Shown: positions 38,352-50,990 of the stretch, piece by piece
How the letters are laid out: every line of letters begins with the position of its first letter
How positions within the stretch are numbered: position 1 is the stretch's first letter
DNA from: Druceiella hillmani
Lineage: Eukaryota; Arthropoda; Insecta; Lepidoptera; Hepialidae
Assembly: GCA_039881145.1 (NCBI GenBank)
Contig: JAYKKI010000007.1
Location: 40,629,001 to 40,693,000, forward strand
Direction: 5' to 3'
Length of the DNA: 64,000 nucleotides
Position numbers and translations under genes: made by a program
Notes under the pieces: model-generated
What the model saw: the letters and a program-made list of their open reading frames with translations, nothing else
Databases searched by the model: none
What the model was told of the DNA's origin: nothing

Positions 38352-40097
38352 TCATCGCGGTACGAAAAGCATTATGCGGACTTGTATGCCTTTGTGTCAA
38401 TAAGATTTGTCAGTGTATACACACTGCAAAAATGAATAAGCAAGTTTTTAAAAAACAATGCATAACTATAATTTGTACATTTCTATTTAGGGTTCCACTA
38501 ATGAAAAGCCAAATTAAAACCTAATAGTGAAAGTGAGCCTGTTGAATTCAATCCATATTAAGGGATATCATATAACTATTTAGTAATTGTTGGATCATTT
38601 CATGTACATACAAACAATTTTACTGAAATATTAAAGTATCAAAAATATAATTTAGAAAAATCCTAACGTTTTCAAAAAATATTGAAAGTAGAAAAAAATA
38701 TGTATGTAATGCAATACGAGTATTAAACCAAAACTTGATTGGTTTTCTTTTTTTTTTAATCTCGTGTTAAGTTTTCCTGAGTCAAACAATAACTCCATTT
38801 GTATTGAATTTGTAGGAATATTTTCCTACAAATTGAGCCCAATCAATATTGGTAAAATTGTATGAGAAATCTAAAGGTGCCATCTTTTTAAAGGGAGTAT
38901 ATTTTCATATAATTTCTGCAAATTGGATGCTCTAACTTTCAAAATGAATCGCTATTAGTTTGCATTTTTATTGTTTTTAATATCGAGCCTAAAACAGGGC
39001 ACTTATATAATAAAAACCTTGTTTTTTTTCTAAAATGTATCTGAAATCTTAATCGTTATGTGAGCTCTGACAAATGAAAAAAATGCTTATTTTGAAGGAG
39101 ATTAAAAATTGTTTTAGCTCCTCGAGATATTTCGACATACCACTTACCACCTGCAAGCTTATTTCGAAAATCCTAAATTACACTTATAACAATTTTCTTT
39201 TATATATTTGACAAGAATTTAAAGAACAAAGGAAAAGTAAACTTTTCGTCCTAATCGCTAAAAATATATGTATCACTATTAAAACTGCTTAATATATTAA
39301 AATATATTAGTAATACCAATATAGTAAAAAAAGTCAATTTTTCAAACCGTTAAGAAAATGTAAGCGCACCATATAAAATTTTACTCAAGTACTTATGGTA
39401 ATATCTGACGATAATATGAAGTTAGTTATAATAACTATTTCATAAACAAAATTAATATTGCAAAAATTTATACAAGATCAGATAATACAAGACAATTTTT
39501 TCTCATATAAAAGAAATATCCTCATAGAGACTAACGAACCAGCGATAGATTTAAATCCTAATAAACGAAAATATGAATACTTTCGCAGCACAAAAGATTT
39601 TTCCGTTTAAAGACCATACATTACGAGGCAAATACTTCATAAAGTTTTCAAGAAAAGCCTTCAGATTCAAAGTTCATACGGAGAAAAATAGAACATAAAG
39701 TATCTGCTTTACATATCCACCACCCATGTACGTGCCAATAGAGCTATACTTATTTAAATGTTCTTGAAATAATCAATAATTTGAAACGGAAGTGAATGGA
39801 TCTGGAGGTCAGCATGCGTGCGTTGGCACCATTGACTATAGTATCTCGTGTGATAATGGCTGCAGTCATCAATTACCGATAGGCTTCATACGTCACGCAC
39901 AGCTTTTGTGTTTTGTAAACTTAATATATGTAGTTGAAAGTTATGGTTATGTTTATGAATGTAATGTATATTATTGGATATTAATTTTTTAATACGAATT
40001 CTTTAATTTTTTAATTAATATTAAGAACGATGCTGCCATACAAGTTTTGTTTATATCAGCAATTATGCACAATCGGAAAAAGAACATTACAACACAT

Positions 40098-40203
40098 GAA
40101 ATATTCTTTTGTGTCCTAACCGCGTCAAGATGATATTGTTTAGCCGAAATGATTACCTGTGAATATACAATGGAATTTTATCTTAATTTGGTCTTAACTA
40201 CGA
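40098..40203 (+). repeat. Dispersed repeat pair, copy B
   Basis: Direct partner of 38245-38351 (gaaatattcttttgtgtcct ... ggtcttaactacg). Just downstream a hairpin (gattaattttttctac / gaaatagaaaaaattaa) lies at about 40220-40263. Confidence 0.85.
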
Positions 40204-41116
40204 ATCCGTAAAACCATGGGATTAATTTTTTCTACCTTTCCCGAAATAGAAAAAATTAAGCCCACGAATGAAACTGCTTTCAGTTTTTATTGTGAGAGAT
40301 TAAAATACCTTGATACCTTTCTATGTATGCCTCACTTTGCTCACAATTCTTGTTAAAAATTAATGTGCGGTCCATAACTACAAAGACTTGTTTGAGGATA
40401 CATTTCGAAAATGTATTTTTTACCTCGACCATGCGACCCTCGTCCTGTTTTCTCCGGTCGTTTACATTTACAGCCGGGTCAATGACCACAGAAGTTAAAT
40501 TATGACCGAATTAAAGACAATTTTGTAATAATTTTGAATTTGTGCAAACTTTTGGAATATTTCATTCGACAAGTTTTAAAAACATAAGTTCTGTTTATCC
40601 AATTAGAATACTATCCAACACGGTCTAAACGTTTGATAGTTAGATTCTACGTCAAGTTAAACAAACAAAAAAGAACATTGGCTAAAGATGTTGAAAAATT
40701 AAAATGGTGATATCATTCCAGATCTTACTTTCTCAAGGTGTTATCATTTGTATATGATACTTTCGTTTCAATTTTAGAAAGACCTAATAGACGTGAAATT
40801 ATTTATTATTAGAAAAAAATTATCAAGAAATATTCTTCATATTACAGACATTAATAATAAAATATAAACAACATAAAAATTTTGCATCTGTTTTAAACTA
40901 AATAATCAGTTCAATTCTGAATTAATATTTCATAATATATGAATCTATTAAATCAAAAATAATTTTCAATTACTTTTTATTTATTGGAAAACTTAAAGAT
41001 AATTATTCAGACATTTTATTATTCCAGTGATGTTTGTTGGTAAATCACGTATCAAATATCAAAATAATTGGTTAAACCTAACAGCAAGAAGTAAAAAATA
41101 AGTGTGTTGTTCGCAG

Positions 41117-41240
41117 ATAAAATGCTGTCGAGAGAAAGGCCAGCCGGGGCACAGCGAATGTTTCGGTCAGGTGTCATCAAGCTCGTGTCGCGAATACCTG
41201 AGGTCGGCGCCCACCAGAAACGTCGACAAGTGCGGATTCG
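41117..41240 (+). CDS. E4: cysteine-rich loop of domain 1
   Basis: The acceptor is gttcgcag and the donor is ttcg|gtaagc. It encodes IKCCREKGQPGHSECFGQV, SSSSCREYLRSAP and DKCGFG. This matches the loop between the distal helix and the REQ(I/M)N motif, where other members carry CxxI..C..F.RSxP with disulfides; YLRSAP stands for the usual FxRSxP. Domain 2 has the equivalent region in E15 (ERLCFPFMRSLPG). It follows the 19.5-kb intron 3. The end is phase 1, the same phase and position as the end of E15. Confidence 0.9.
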
Positions 41241-41842
41241 GTAAGCTCACATGAACATAAAACTGCGCTTTAACCGCTCAACGATGATATCATGTGCACA
41301 CGAGGAATTGCTTACTAAACATGTTTCCTTAACATTTTTTGTCCCAAAGTTTTGTATATTAGCCAGGTGACGCATTATGATTACGGTCATTCCGTTGTGA
41401 TCTTTACTTCCTTAATTTAAGATTAGTTTAAAAACATTAATGTCTTAATTTCAAGTAATTATAAAATATTATAAAGTTGTTTTCAGATTATTGTGATAAA
41501 AGCAGTAAAAACTTGCTTCAGTTGTAAAATATAGTATTAACACTACTAACGGTAACGTACGAATAAAGCTTATATGGTTGCTGTACATATGATTTTTTAC
41601 GAACCAAAACGAGAGTTCCATTTTGCACAGGAGAATAATCGCCATCGGTTTTGATTAAGTTTAAATTGCACACCTGTCGAATAAATGTCAAAAATTACAT
41701 TATTATTTATTATAATTTACCCCACATTATGTAAGTGGCAGAATTCAATAATAGAAAAAAGTATCTTATGCAATTTCCGGTTTCCGATGATTTTATCATA
41801 TGGAAATAATGTCAAATGGTATCGAAGACATTTTCTCTCAAT

Positions 41843-42045
41843 ACTATTATTATTATTATTCATCTACTTTAATGTATGTTATTGACACATATGGCGGACT
41901 TATTGCTACGATAGCAATCTCTTATAGCAAACCATAATACCAGTCCAGCAATGAACGGTTGGGAATCAAACCCGGGTCCCCACGGTGTACCGCGCCGTCA
42001 AAGGCCGTATACCTTGTGATCAACTCAACACACCACAGCGACGAC
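41843..42045 (-). mobile_element. Metulj-like tRNA-derived SINE
   Basis: On the minus strand it reads, in order, a body with gacccgggtttgattcccaa, whose ggtttgattcc differs by one base from the RNA polymerase III B box ggttcgattcc; then gattgctatcgtagcaataa and gtccgccatatgtgtcaata; then a taa-repeat tail (aataataataataatag). The tail wording gctat..tagcaataagtccgcc is typical of Metulj SINEs and related LINE ends in Lepidoptera. No clear A box is visible. Family name is from memory. Confidence 0.7.
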
Positions 42046-42506
42046 ATTTATAATTTTATAAATATTATTTATAACTTATTATCTTCTAATAAAGGTCATG
42101 TTTCTATTTATTACAACTTACTCAAATTATGTAAATCAAACTATTTGAGAGAATGTAATAACAGGAAAAAATGATAAATAAAGTCGTATGGTAAACGTAG
42201 TAATACGCAAGATAGCTGCAGTGTCTCGTTTCCATGGAGTTATTAAGTTTTAAAAAAGCGAGTTGTGAATATTGTCCTTTATAATTGTTACGTTGCTTTA
42301 GAATTGTGTTTTGATTCAGTTCAATAAACTCGCTTTAATATTATAATTAAAAAACTACGTTTTAGGTATAAACGTGACACGCTGTACCTACAGAACAAAA
42401 TTAACGGAACAAAATCTAAATAATACGACCAAATATGTTAGAAACAAATCCTAAAAATATATCGTTAATATTGAGTATAATATATGTTATTTATGTATTA
42501 TTTTTT

Positions 42507-42671
42507 CACAATTAAATGAAACTACGTGATGTAGTATTATTTCTACTTTCTTCAATTTCTTTACCACGACCTAGAACCTGACGATGTCGTAATACAACGA
42601 AACCTAGCTGGTGGTAAAGAAATTAAAGAAAGTAAAAATAATACTACGTCACGTAGTTTCATTTAATTGTG
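42507..42671. mobile_element. Foldback MITE, copy 3 (most complete)
   Basis: The ends cacaattaaatgaaactacg and cgtagtttcatttaattgtg are exact complements, and pairing continues inward through tagtattatttctactttct and ctttaccac for roughly 65 bases per arm. The centre differs from copies 1 and 2 in order (acctgacgatgtcgtaatac). No coding capacity. Confidence 0.93.
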
Positions 42672-43660
42672 AATAATGAATTTCTACAAAATTAACTCCA
42701 AATATATTCAGTAATATTTTTTATTTAATTTATAAAGAATTAAATAATTGGTGTAAATTTTTCACTTCTTGTAATAGTACTAAGTTGGCATTGAAAGTTC
42801 ATAGAAGTGGCCATTTGTGATAATTGTACATAAAAACAAATTAAAATTTTGAAAATGGCTTTAATGAGTCGAGGAACTTTGATTGAGGTACTTTAATGAC
42901 TTTTTCTACTATAGTAAAGTAATTTTCAATAATTTGAAAACTAACAGCTTACATTTTATTCCCAAATATCATTTTAAAAAACGTACCTTTAACCTTACAA
43001 GAAATCCAAAAAGCACTTACTGCGGACTTCGATAATATATTAGAAAAATATTTACCCATACTAGTTTTCACTTCTAATAATCGCAAAAAAATATTATTGA
43101 AGCGGGATCATCGTTTCCATCATTTTAATTTCTCAATCATATTTTCCTCAAAGTGACATAAATTTTTATGATATTTTGATAATAACAAATATTAGCGTCC
43201 CGCTGGCTAAATTTTAGAATCTCGTAATAAGATTCGTAATTTTTAAATTAATATACCTCGTGGTTTTAATTTTCTAATCTTAATTCAAAGTGAGTACAAT
43301 TTTGAAAACAAAACTTTATTTTTGTTTGGACCGCATCTTTGTAAAAGTAGCTCCAAATTATTTTTACACTTCTTGAACTTTTGAGAAGTTGATTGACTTT
43401 GAAGAAATTTTAATTAAAACATTAATACTACAAAGTGTTTTCACGATAATTTTTGCATCTTTGTCTAGAAGTGACATAATTATAATTCAAATCTGAATAA
43501 TAAATTTATTTCAAGATTTCAATTTCAAATTAAAGTAGATTAGATCCAATATTAGATCTGAAAGATACTAATAAATATCACTAAAAGAAAATTTTCCAAA
43601 ATTTTCCTTTTCAATAGTTCAACACATTGATCATGAATTTGACCGCGTGTCATGTTGCAG

Positions 43661-43790
43661 AGTTTCGCGAACAGATGAATTTGGCGACTGGTTTCTTGGA
43701 CGGATCTTCTCTTTACGGGAGCTCAGAGAAGGAACTGCGCTCTCTGAGACTCTACGACGGCGGAAAACTTGACGTCACCGCGTGCCGCAA
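43661..43790 (+). CDS. E5: REQMN / LDGSSLYG segment of domain 1
   Basis: The acceptor is catgttgcag and the donor is gcaa|gtaagt. It encodes EFREQMNLATGFLDGSSLYG, then SSEKELRSLRLYDGGKLDV and TACRK. REQxNxxTxFLDGSxxYG is a strongly conserved block of animal peroxidases that includes the calcium-loop residues T-x-F-x-D-x-S, all present here. So the fold and calcium site look intact even though the heme residues are changed. The last two bases (aa) make a Lys with E6; this Lys lies where the family normally has the catalytic Arg. Confidence 0.93.
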
Positions 43791-44080
43791 GTAAGTTATA
43801 TTTTATAAGAATCGAATTATAGAAAAATACATTTTGTTGTAGTGTTGATACAACAGAATGAGTTTGATGATTGACGGAGTATTGTAATCGAAAAACTTAG
43901 GACCCAGTAGAGTATCGTTAATATTTTTACAATAATCGTATTGTGCAGCTTGTTACATATCCGGAAGTTAAAAAAATATGGCTGACAAAATAATTAAAAT
44001 TAAATCAGTTCATTGGTTTCTGAGATGAAAAATCTATTATCTAATAATCTTATAAATTTATATATGTAAATTACATATAA

Positions 44081-44082
<2 letters not shown>

Positions 44083-44118
<36 letters not shown>
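44083..44118. repeat. (TA)n microsatellite
   Basis: Uninterrupted ta run of about 17 units. Confidence 0.95.
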
Positions 44119-44122
<4 letters not shown>

Positions 44123-44599
44123 TTAATTGTATACGTCAGTAACATATACGCGAGTATAGAAAATTTTTACAACTTATTCGCTTGACCCTAAAATTAGCTG
44201 TCCCTTGTGTTAATAAAATTAATAACTGCAAAAAAACTTAAATCAGGTTCTAAATCAATAAATGAGGTAATGTTATATTAGATAAATAAATTTTTAAATT
44301 AAGTCTTCTTTCAATATTACATTTTTTACAATATTTCAATACCGACATGTATTTAGGACCGTGTACGACATAAACCAATACAACTACAAACAATTACATT
44401 TAATCTGATCACAAAAAAATTCAATCGAAGGATGACTGATGTGCTATCCTTTAAATGCAAAAAACGTGACCACAGACTCCCAAGGTCAAACCTTAAATAA
44501 CCGATTTGACTCAGTCAAAAATTGGGTAACAACAATCATAATAATCACAGCAGATCGTCGGAATAATATCCGTCATAAAATCACACAGAACTATGAATG

Positions 44600-44860
44600 G
44601 CCAACAGCGATTCAGCGGATTTAGTGAACCGCGCCGTGCGACCGCAAAAACGCGTAAAATCTCGTATAAAGCGTGCATTTAAAAGTTCCCGTCGTAGTCG
44701 ATGGCGGCAACTCTTACGCAAAGGTGAATGTGCCAAGGTCTTGCGGCGCCATTGTTTGGCGGCGCCGCTCGAGTCCGCGCTCACGTGATGAAGGATTCCC
44801 TTTACCGCGGACCTTTGCGCTCGTGCTCATCTTACACGAGCTTTACTTGTATATGGCATT
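44600..44860. other. GC-rich island in intron 5
   Basis: It contains gaaccgcgccgtgcgaccgc, cttgcggcgccattgtttgg, cggcgccgctcgagtccgcg and ctcacgtgatg (an E-box). Frames are open on both strands over it, which is expected when stop codons are rare in GC-rich DNA. It is the strongest CpG-rich block in the window outside exons and could be an internal promoter or enhancer. Confidence 0.5.
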
Positions 44861-45622
44861 TTCGAAACCCAATGACAAATAAGTACCCGTTGCTAACATA
44901 CGGACCGCATCCGGTATACTTCGACGGATCCTTCATCGTCGCTTTGTTTACATTAATTGTCGCTTTCGATGAATGGTTGTTGTTCAACGTTGCAAATTCA
45001 AAGAATGTTCTCTGAGTAGCCCTAATGAATTGAAATTCAACAGGATAATTTTTAAGGTTTGATATCGTTTAAATCGAAAATTCTAAAAACTACCAAAACA
45101 CAGAACGAGCCTATTTTTCTTTTTCTAGAACCACACATTTATATCCAAACAGGTGTTCCTACTGATATTACAAATATTACATTCCATATTAAGGGTCATG
45201 TGGAGGATAAAGTAAAAGCCAGTAAAAACGAAACATATTTATATGATAATTACATGAAATAATATGATATGCTTCGATATTAAGTATTGAACTCTTAAAC
45301 CGATACTCGTTGGAGCAAATTTAGTGTAAAAGAAATTGTTTTTTCCTTCGTGTATCGGTATAAATAGAATGCTTAGAAATTTAATTTGTAGCTATACTGA
45401 ATATAGCAAAGAACATGGCTATTTTTCGTACAGATGATTTTATTCATCAAACCGATACTCATTTTGAAGTTTATTTTTGTAAAAATATTCCATTAGAATC
45501 AAGTTTTGTCAATGATTTTCTTTTTCAACAGTTGGGAATTGTCCTATAATTCATTAACATTTTCCACTAAGTTTAATGCATAGAATCGCCCGTATGAATA
45601 ACGGACACTTTTTTGTTATACC

Positions 45623-45624
<2 letters not shown>

Positions 45625-45682
<58 letters not shown>
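45625..45682. repeat. (TA)n microsatellite
   Basis: A ta run of about 26 units flanked by the palindromic words acctatatataaatata and tataaatataggt. Confidence 0.95.
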
Positions 45683-46694
45683 TAGGTAAACAGTTGCGAG
45701 AAAAGACGTATCTATTTTTGATACAGATGGTAAGAGTTTATCTAAACAAAATATAATTTGTGTTGAAATAAAAACTTTGACAGCGATTTTTTCAGAGACG
45801 GTTCAAATTTCATATATCTCAACCGTTTCTGAAAAATGGAATGTTACGTGACTTTTTATACTTTGTTGTTCTTAGAGTGTAGTTTAATAATTTGTATACT
45901 TTTAATTTTTCTGTCATTTATGATTATCAAATTAACCAAAAAAAATAGTAATGGATTTTCATACAGTATTTTCATATCAACTTATCTGCGACAATCAAAT
46001 TAATTTAATATATTCGAAAATTTTCTACAACACTCTCGTTCTTTTCAATTGAAGATTATTGAATGGAAATAAGACGTAAACAATACGACAAACTTTCACA
46101 CCGTACATTTAGGATCAATGAACTAAGTATCAATTAAAGCATCTTCTTTTATTATTGGCTTTTGAACAATGTTTAAATTGATCTCTGACTACAAAAAACT
46201 CGACCGACCATATACGGGCAACACAATGTAGAATATGAGAAAAAAGGTCTATTGTGAAACGTTATTTTATACAGCCCGCCATACATATTCACTTTCTCAC
46301 GTTTTGTTGATCTTCATATTTAACTTGAAGCGTATTTCGCAATGTGGTTTCTTTACTACTTTGTGTAATTACCACATAAATATGTCGGATTCTCTGTTTA
46401 ATATTTACATCTATTTTCAATTAATATGCGTACTACAACACTCAAACTTTGTTATTTACGAAATATGATTGTTTGATACACAATAATTGTTTTTTTGTAA
46501 AACCACATGAAAACTATAAAAATTTAAAATACGATTATCTTAAATGCAAATATTGTTTTCAGCCATATAATGATGCAAGATGAATGGAAGATTATTGCTC
46601 ATGTATATAAGAACATTTAAGAAATTAACCTACCATCGTTCGTGTTGATATTTCGGAAATACAATAAATTTATATGTATGTTAATATCTTAGAA

Positions 46695-47115
46695 CTATTT
46701 GTATCTTACGGATGCTAATTATGCAAAGTATGGTAATGGCTGTGAGTATGTGGCTCCACATGATACTAGTTACTTCAAGTAGGCAGCTCGACCTCCGTTT
46801 ACATGCATGATTAAGCAGTAAACAATCGGTAGTATGATCAATGGACTGGTAGCGCTTGTTAAGTCCGTGACAAGTAGTGCCTCACCTTATTAAGCTTCTT
46901 GTTCGGAGCGGTAGGCGTAAGGCTTTGTTCTTGCGTAGAATCCTTGATTTGCTCTTTGAACGTTACCCATGGAATGTGCTTGTTTACCGTTACAGCATAC
47001 TTTCAGTAGGACTTCAAGTCACATCTGACATTCGGGTTTTCTAGCCCTTTTATTGCACGATGCATATAGTTCCAGTGTGTTCTTTAATTGTCGGTCAATT
47101 AAGGCAATAATATAG
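46695..47115. promoter_or_regulatory. Candidate regulatory segment with homeodomain/forkhead-like words
   Basis: Less AT-rich than its flanks and unrepeated. It holds gctaattatgcaaagtatgg (homeodomain/octamer-like), cgtttacatgcatgattaag and cagtaaacaatcgg (forkhead-like tgtttac/gtaaaca), and ttgtcggtcaattaagg. Such words are short and occur by chance, so this is only a candidate. Confidence 0.3.
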
Positions 47116-47784
47116 ATTATTACTGAGCAGCATGTCTACAATGCATCTTCACTACTTTCCGTTTACCGAAACCAAGATTGAAAATGTTTATAATTTATTT
47201 GTGTATTTCATTTTTATTTCTTAATTTAAATAAATAACAAATTTTTAATAATTCAATAAAATCGCTTTACCCATAATCTATCATTAAAAACGCAATATTT
47301 GATGATATTTTAAGGTAAGAACACAGAGTTTTCAACAAATCTTCGCGAGCAATATACATATTCAACGAGCGGGCACTATGCAAACTGAAATAAATAATTT
47401 ATCATGTCATGCGACGCATATATTTTACCTTCATGCCACTAAACATAAATAGAGTATTGCACAATTAAAGAAGACCTTATTTCATTAATAGAATCCTATT
47501 TAAATTATGGTAAGCAGCCCTTTACCATGTTGGAATAAATTTTATTTACGTTATGTGTATAAAAATTTCACTATTCGGAATACTACGGCAATTATGTTGG
47601 TGAACTTTAAATATCAGAATGATAAAGATTTTAATGAAGAGAGATGAAGGGTCTCGGGTGCATTTTAAGTTAAAGTTTTAAACCAATATTGCTACATTAA
47701 AATAATTTATAAAAATATTGAAGATTACATAAATATCTACAAAATGTACCGCAGACGTAATCTTTGAGTTAAATAAAGCGTCGT

Positions 47785-48125
47785 GGTTCATCACAATCAT
47801 CTACATCAGTCCGACAACGTCCTCTGCCGAACAAAAGACTCCCCCATTAATCTCACAATGATCGATCCCGTACTACTTGCATCCAACGGCTTCCCATGAG
47901 TTTTACTAGGTCATCTGTTCACCTATCAATCGGCAGTCCCACACTGAGTTTTCAGGAACATGGTCGTTATTCGAGCCTTTCTTTCCCATAGATTGTCAGT
48001 TCTATGCGCTATATGACCCGTCCATTGCTATTTTAATCTACCAATACTACAGGCTCCCTATTTCGTATCATATCTCATAGAGAAACTTGGAGCAAAATCC
48101 TTTCCATAGCGTCATACTCACATCA
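47785..48125 (-). pseudogene. 3' end of an RTE-type LINE ORF, decayed
   Basis: On the minus strand a broken frame reads QWTGHIAHRTDNLW, followed in a shifted frame by codons corresponding to RPPTRW.DDLVK.AG.RWMQ.A. The DNA words caacgtcctctgccgaacaa, aagactcccccattaatctc, gcatccaacggcttcccatg and aggtcatctgttcaccta match a very widespread lepidopteran LINE end. In-frame stops make it a dead fragment. Confidence 0.8.
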
Positions 48126-48849
48126 AAATACTGCTTGAAATAATCACACGTGATAATAAAATCTGTAAAAAAATCTACAATCGAGAATTACTTTATATTG
48201 CTTGTTATAAGTGTTTTTTTCTTACAAAACTAGGTCATATATAATTCTGTAGTCGCTAAAGTACAAAATATCGTAGAGAGAAATGAAGTAACCTGTTAAT
48301 TAATTTCAATACAAAAAAACAACCGAAAAAATCCGCCGTGGAACCTTTTTTGTGCGACAAAACCGGATTGTTTATGAGATTTTGTACCTAGCTCGTTCTT
48401 CTTGGATAACGAACAATGGTAGAAATTCATACCACCTTATCTTGCCACCCTATTTTCACTTCAGTCGTTTCTGCATTTCTCTCAATGACAACTAACGTTC
48501 AAAGTCATTTCGTGACTGCTTCTAAATTTTTCTCATATACTTTCATCCTTTTTTCTACCGTTCGCGTTTTCTTTCTTATTATTCTTTTATATATTCCTCT
48601 TCAACCTACACATTTAAGGACCTAAATATCCTGTTTCGGTATCTCTTTTATTGTGTTCACAGACTTACTTTTTATTCTGCATAAATTTATTCCATAAACG
48701 ATGTGCTTTCATCCTTTCTTTTGGTTACTTAAGACTTATTTCAGAATTGTATTATTCAATTGAATGCCCCTTTACGCAAAAATATAGTATACAAATTTAA
48801 AAAATCTCCTGAATCCTTAGACCCTTACACATACACATAAAATACAATA

Positions 48850-49050
48850 GGCACCTCTGACGCAAGGAGTTCGCAACGTAACAACGCGCTCACGACACGT
48901 GCGTCCGTGGGAATCACGAAGTAATTATCAGTAATGAACCGCACCTAATTAGCAGGGCGTCGCATTCCTATTACTAATCTCCAACATTTCATAACGCTTC
49001 GTTCGAATATAATAACAGCGAATTGTTGCTAACCGCGCAATCGCCATGTG
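48850..49050. promoter_or_regulatory. Candidate regulatory segment
   Basis: A unique, GC-richer stretch with repeated homeodomain-core words: agtaattatcagtaatgaac, cctaattagcag, ttttaattgacacc, and gacacgtgcgtccgtgg (E-box). Candidate only. Confidence 0.3.
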
Positions 49051-49548
49051 CCTTTTAATTGACACCAGTGATAATTTTAAAAATATTTTGACGCAGCAAT
49101 TTTTACGTTAATTGGTGTTTGGTAAACACGTACGTATGCGGAAACTCCATTGCCTGCAATTGTCAATTGTCTTTGCCTTGATTTTTTCTTAAATTTTACT
49201 TTTTCAGTTAAGAAATATTTACAATAATGCGTACTAAACGAATAGACAGATTCAATAGTGTACACTTAACAGCACGCAGTTTAGTGCAATTCTATGTATT
49301 TTACAGTACAATCAAGAAAAGGTTGATACGCTTTTTAATCCTCTCCAAATGTTCTGTTTCTCTATCAAAATATTTTCTAAGATATAAATGGGAGTCAAAA
49401 TGTAACTTTTAATGAAACATGTAAAAGTCCCAATGTCAAACATTTTTTTTTTAAATATTTGGCTCGCTTGTTGCATTCACTCGTTTACTTCATCTCTTTA
49501 AATATTCATATCGAAGCTCTTAAGCTTTTTTAGTCTCTTAATAATACG

Positions 49549-49885
49549 TGAATCTGACCGTAAAGTGTTCAACGAGACACGCTTTTTGTTTAACTTTTTC
49601 ATTTTATTCCTGTACTTTATATGGTTCACAAGCCGTACTCTATGCGAACTTACTAAAAATACATGAATCTGACCGCAAAGTGTTCAACGAGACACGCTTT
49701 TTGTTTAATTTCTTCATTTTATTCCTGTACTTTATATGGTTCACAAGCCGTACTCCGTGCGGACTTACTAAAAATACATGAATCTGACCGCAAAGTGTTC
49801 AACGAGACACGCTTTTTGTTTAATTTTATTCCTGTACTTTTTATAGTTCACAAGCCGTACTGTGTGCGGACTTACTAAAAGTTTC
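49549..49885. repeat. 115-bp tandem repeat, three copies
   Basis: Copies start tgaatctgaccg at 49549, 49664 and 49779, an exact 115-bp step; the third has a short internal deletion. Body words: gtgttcaacgagacacgctt, gttcacaagccgtactc. The overlapping plus-strand open frames are generated by the repeat. Confidence 0.96.
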
Positions 49886-50754
49886 GAAAGTCCTATATTT
49901 TTTACATTTTTTTTTCTTTGATATTTTATGATGACAGACCTGAAGAGATAGCGAAAATGCGACGTTATGTAAATTTTTATAAACAATCAGTTGTATATTA
50001 ACGTTTTTTCAATCTTGTATAAATCCTTTCAGTTTATTTTTGCCTCATTAATAACATTTTTTTTCTGTAATAATATAAATAACAACATTATACAATTTTT
50101 ACAATTTCCACTTTTCACGGTTCGTTGCATTTACTAACGCACATCGACCCATTTAACTCCTTTTGAGGGATTTAAGATCGTGTCGCGGCGTGTTCGAACT
50201 GTCGCAAAATCTCTGCCTTTTCGGAAAAATTGAAACTATCGAACGACAAATTGTTTGGAAAAGTATTTATATAAAATGGAAAAAAACAATAATAAACCGT
50301 TAGTTGTTCTTTTAAATGTCTTCGGATATCTTATTAGAATAGCTAAAGGAACAAAATATAACAAAATCCAGGACATTCAAATTTTTTTGGAAAGTCCATA
50401 TAGAAAACAACTTGTGGATTAAAACGCTCTATCGAGCTATATTAAATGATTGTAATGACCCATAAATTCCGATACTATGAATGAATGGATATATGAGAAT
50501 CAATATTTGTTTAGAACACTCTTAGGATGAAATGAAAAACTGAACAATGCCATTTTCACTCAAGATTAGTAACCGGTGACGAGACAAGCTGACACAACTT
50601 CTTGTCTCAATAAAAAAAATATTACATTTTTTAAATAGTTACTCCATCGTAGCGCAAGAAAGGGGTAAAACAAAAAAATTGCTTTCCAAATTTAAAACCC
50701 CTTTGAAATAGCACCACAAACCGGCAATACCTTTATATTTTAACCCGAACGATT

Positions 50755-50990
50755 CAGTTACCGCAGCTAATCGCAGAAAACACATCGTGACGACTCGTAA
50801 CGCCGACGTTATTTTCGTTAGCCTTCCCTTCTAATGCCGTTGCATCACGCGCCGCTCTCGGAAAACACGTCGCTCGCGTAATTGTTGTTTGATCTCGTGG
50901 CTAATTGCTGGCGGAGACTGCAGATGCAAATGAGCGGTTGCCATGTGACCCGCGCAGGTATCGAGTTTCCGATGGGTTTGACGATACTTG
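50755..50990. promoter_or_regulatory. Candidate regulatory segment with consensus octamer
   Basis: A GC-richer stretch (cgtgacgactcgtaacgccg, catcacgcgccgctctcgga, cacgtcgctcgcgtaattg) that includes an exact POU octamer ATGCAAAT at 50923-50930 and tggctaattgctgg just before it. Not repeated elsewhere in the window. The combination is suggestive of an enhancer but unproven. Confidence 0.35.

Larger units (their letters stand above)
21635..41116. other. Intron 3 (19.5 kb)
   Basis: The largest intron, splitting domain 1 between E3 and E4. It contains the 48-bp minisatellite, a GC-rich island near 25 kb, MITE copy 2, a (TA)n tract, the 3.4-kb foldback element, a Harbinger fragment and paired repeats at 38.2 and 40.1 kb. 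I see no nested gene that I can defend. Confidence 0.8.
41241..43660. other. Intron 4 (2.4 kb)
   Basis: Contains the SINE at 41843-42045 and MITE copy 3 at 42507-42671; the remainder is AT-rich and featureless. Confidence 0.85.

Noticed and set aside
44581..44788. Opposed frames on both strands around 44.6-44.8 kb (Arg-rich)
   Set aside because: The same CpG-rich block is open on both strands; Arg richness follows from cgN codons.
49548..49878. Frames with repeated HAFCL...FYSC units
   Set aside because: Generated by the 115-bp tandem repeat.
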